From NCBI GenBank assembly GCA_021821585.1, contig JAKACF010000164.1, positions 1 through 6,849 of the forward strand: a stretch of DNA of 6,849 bases, written 5' to 3'. The notes under the pieces were generated by a model, which saw only the letters and a program-made list of their open reading frames with translations, made no database searches and was not told the DNA's origin. A program made the translations under genes and the position numbers. How positions within the stretch are numbered: the stretch's first letter is position 1; every line of letters starts with the position of its first letter. The DNA is from Actinomycetes bacterium (lineage in GTDB: Bacteria > Actinomycetota > Acidimicrobiia > Acidimicrobiales > Bog-793). Shown piece by piece: positions 6,417-6,849 of this stretch.

Positions 6417-6849
6417 ATGGAGACTGGCACGACTCGCAACGTGGTGATCCTCGGCTCGGGGCCGGCGGGGCTCACCGCGGCCATCTACACCGCACGGGCG
6501 GACCTCGAGCCGCTCGTGCTCGAGGGCGAGCCGTCCTCCACGAGCGACCAGCCGGGCGGACAGCTGATGCTGACGACCGACGTCGAGAACTTCCCGGGCT
6601 TCCCGGGCGGGATCATGGGACCGCAGCTCATGATGAGCATGCGGGAGCAGGCGGAGCGCTTCGGCGCCGAGATCCTCACGAAGAAGGCCACCAAGGTCGA
6701 CCTCGCCTCCCGGCCGATCGGCATCTGGACGGGCGACCCCGACGCTCCCGAGCCGGACGTCACGTCGCGGTCGCTCATCATCTCCACCGGCGCCCGCTCG
6801 CTCATGCTCGGGCTGCCGAACGAGGCGAGGCTGCTCGGCTACGGGGTGT
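6417..6849 (+). CDS. trxB: Thioredoxin-disulfide reductase TrxB (N-terminal part, cut by window edge)
   Basis: A flavoprotein that passes electrons from NADPH through FAD and a cysteine pair to thioredoxin in the cytoplasm. The window holds 144 complete codons, under half of the usual 310-330 residues. The FAD-binding Rossmann motif VILGSGPAGLTAAIYTARA (10-28) is followed by GGQL (47-50), TTDVENFPGFPGG (53-65), GPQLMMSMREQAERFGAEI (68-86) and the strand IISTGARSLMLGLPNE (121-136). The stretch LLGYGV (139-144) is the point where family members continue into the CATC redox centre, so the active cysteines should be the next few residues beyond the edge. Residues 99-117 (Asp/Pro-rich) are slightly longer than in E. 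coli TrxB. The thioredoxin gene commonly follows in actinobacteria and may lie just outside. The ORF has no stop before the edge. Confidence 0.95.
   Translation, partial: METGTTRNVVILGSGPAGLTAAIYTARADLEPLVLEGEPSSTSDQPGGQLMLTTDVENFPGFPGGIMGPQLMMSMREQAERFGAEILTKKATKVDLASRPIGIWTGDPDAPEPDVTSRSLIISTGARSLMLGLPNEARLLGYGV

Noticed and set aside
1..6849. Search for mobile elements, CRISPR repeats, tRNA or rRNA genes, riboswitches and defence genes
   Set aside because: Coding sequence fills nearly the whole window with ordinary housekeeping or envelope families. No terminal inverted repeats, spaced direct repeats or RNA-like conserved segments were seen.

Overview
The window is very GC-rich, has almost no non-coding space, and its codons end mostly in G or C. 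Together with the gene content this points to a high-GC actinobacterium. The DUF6049-like/MurJ pair followed a little later by thioredoxin reductase is an actinobacterial arrangement, usually found in the gene neighbourhood near the chromosome origin. The short membrane protein directly before trxB resembles what I recall from Acidimicrobiia, so that class is my best guess; this is inference.

Layout. At the left edge, on the minus strand, lies a histone-deacetylase/AcuC-family deacetylase (1-894). Its C-terminus runs off the window, but all its catalytic residues are present. A 35-bp gap separates it from a plus-strand series that fills the rest of the window. This series comprises a large secreted, membrane-anchored DUF6049-like protein (930-3206), the lipid II flippase MurJ (3203-5077), a DegV-family fatty-acid-binding protein (5077-5913), a small two-helix membrane protein (5961-6392), and the N-terminal part of thioredoxin reductase TrxB (6417 to the right edge). 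The window stops just before the expected CxxC redox motif of TrxB.

How the genes fit together. The first three plus-strand genes are translationally coupled (ATGA overlap, then TGATG overlap) and probably form one operon centred on the cell envelope. MurJ moves lipid II across the membrane, the DUF6049-like protein would act on the outer face, and DegV would supply or sense fatty acids inside. A leaderless-type promoter (TAACCT six bases before an ATG with no ribosome binding site) appears to start a second unit, the membrane protein plus trxB.

I see no mobile element, CRISPR array, RNA gene, toxin-antitoxin pair or defence system. There is no gene-free stretch longer than 47 bases. The most interesting points are the coupled DUF6049-MurJ-DegV cassette, the unusual MurJ (an N-terminal basic extension, no C-terminal pseudokinase, and substitutions of charged cavity residues known from E. 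coli), and the internal leaderless promoter.
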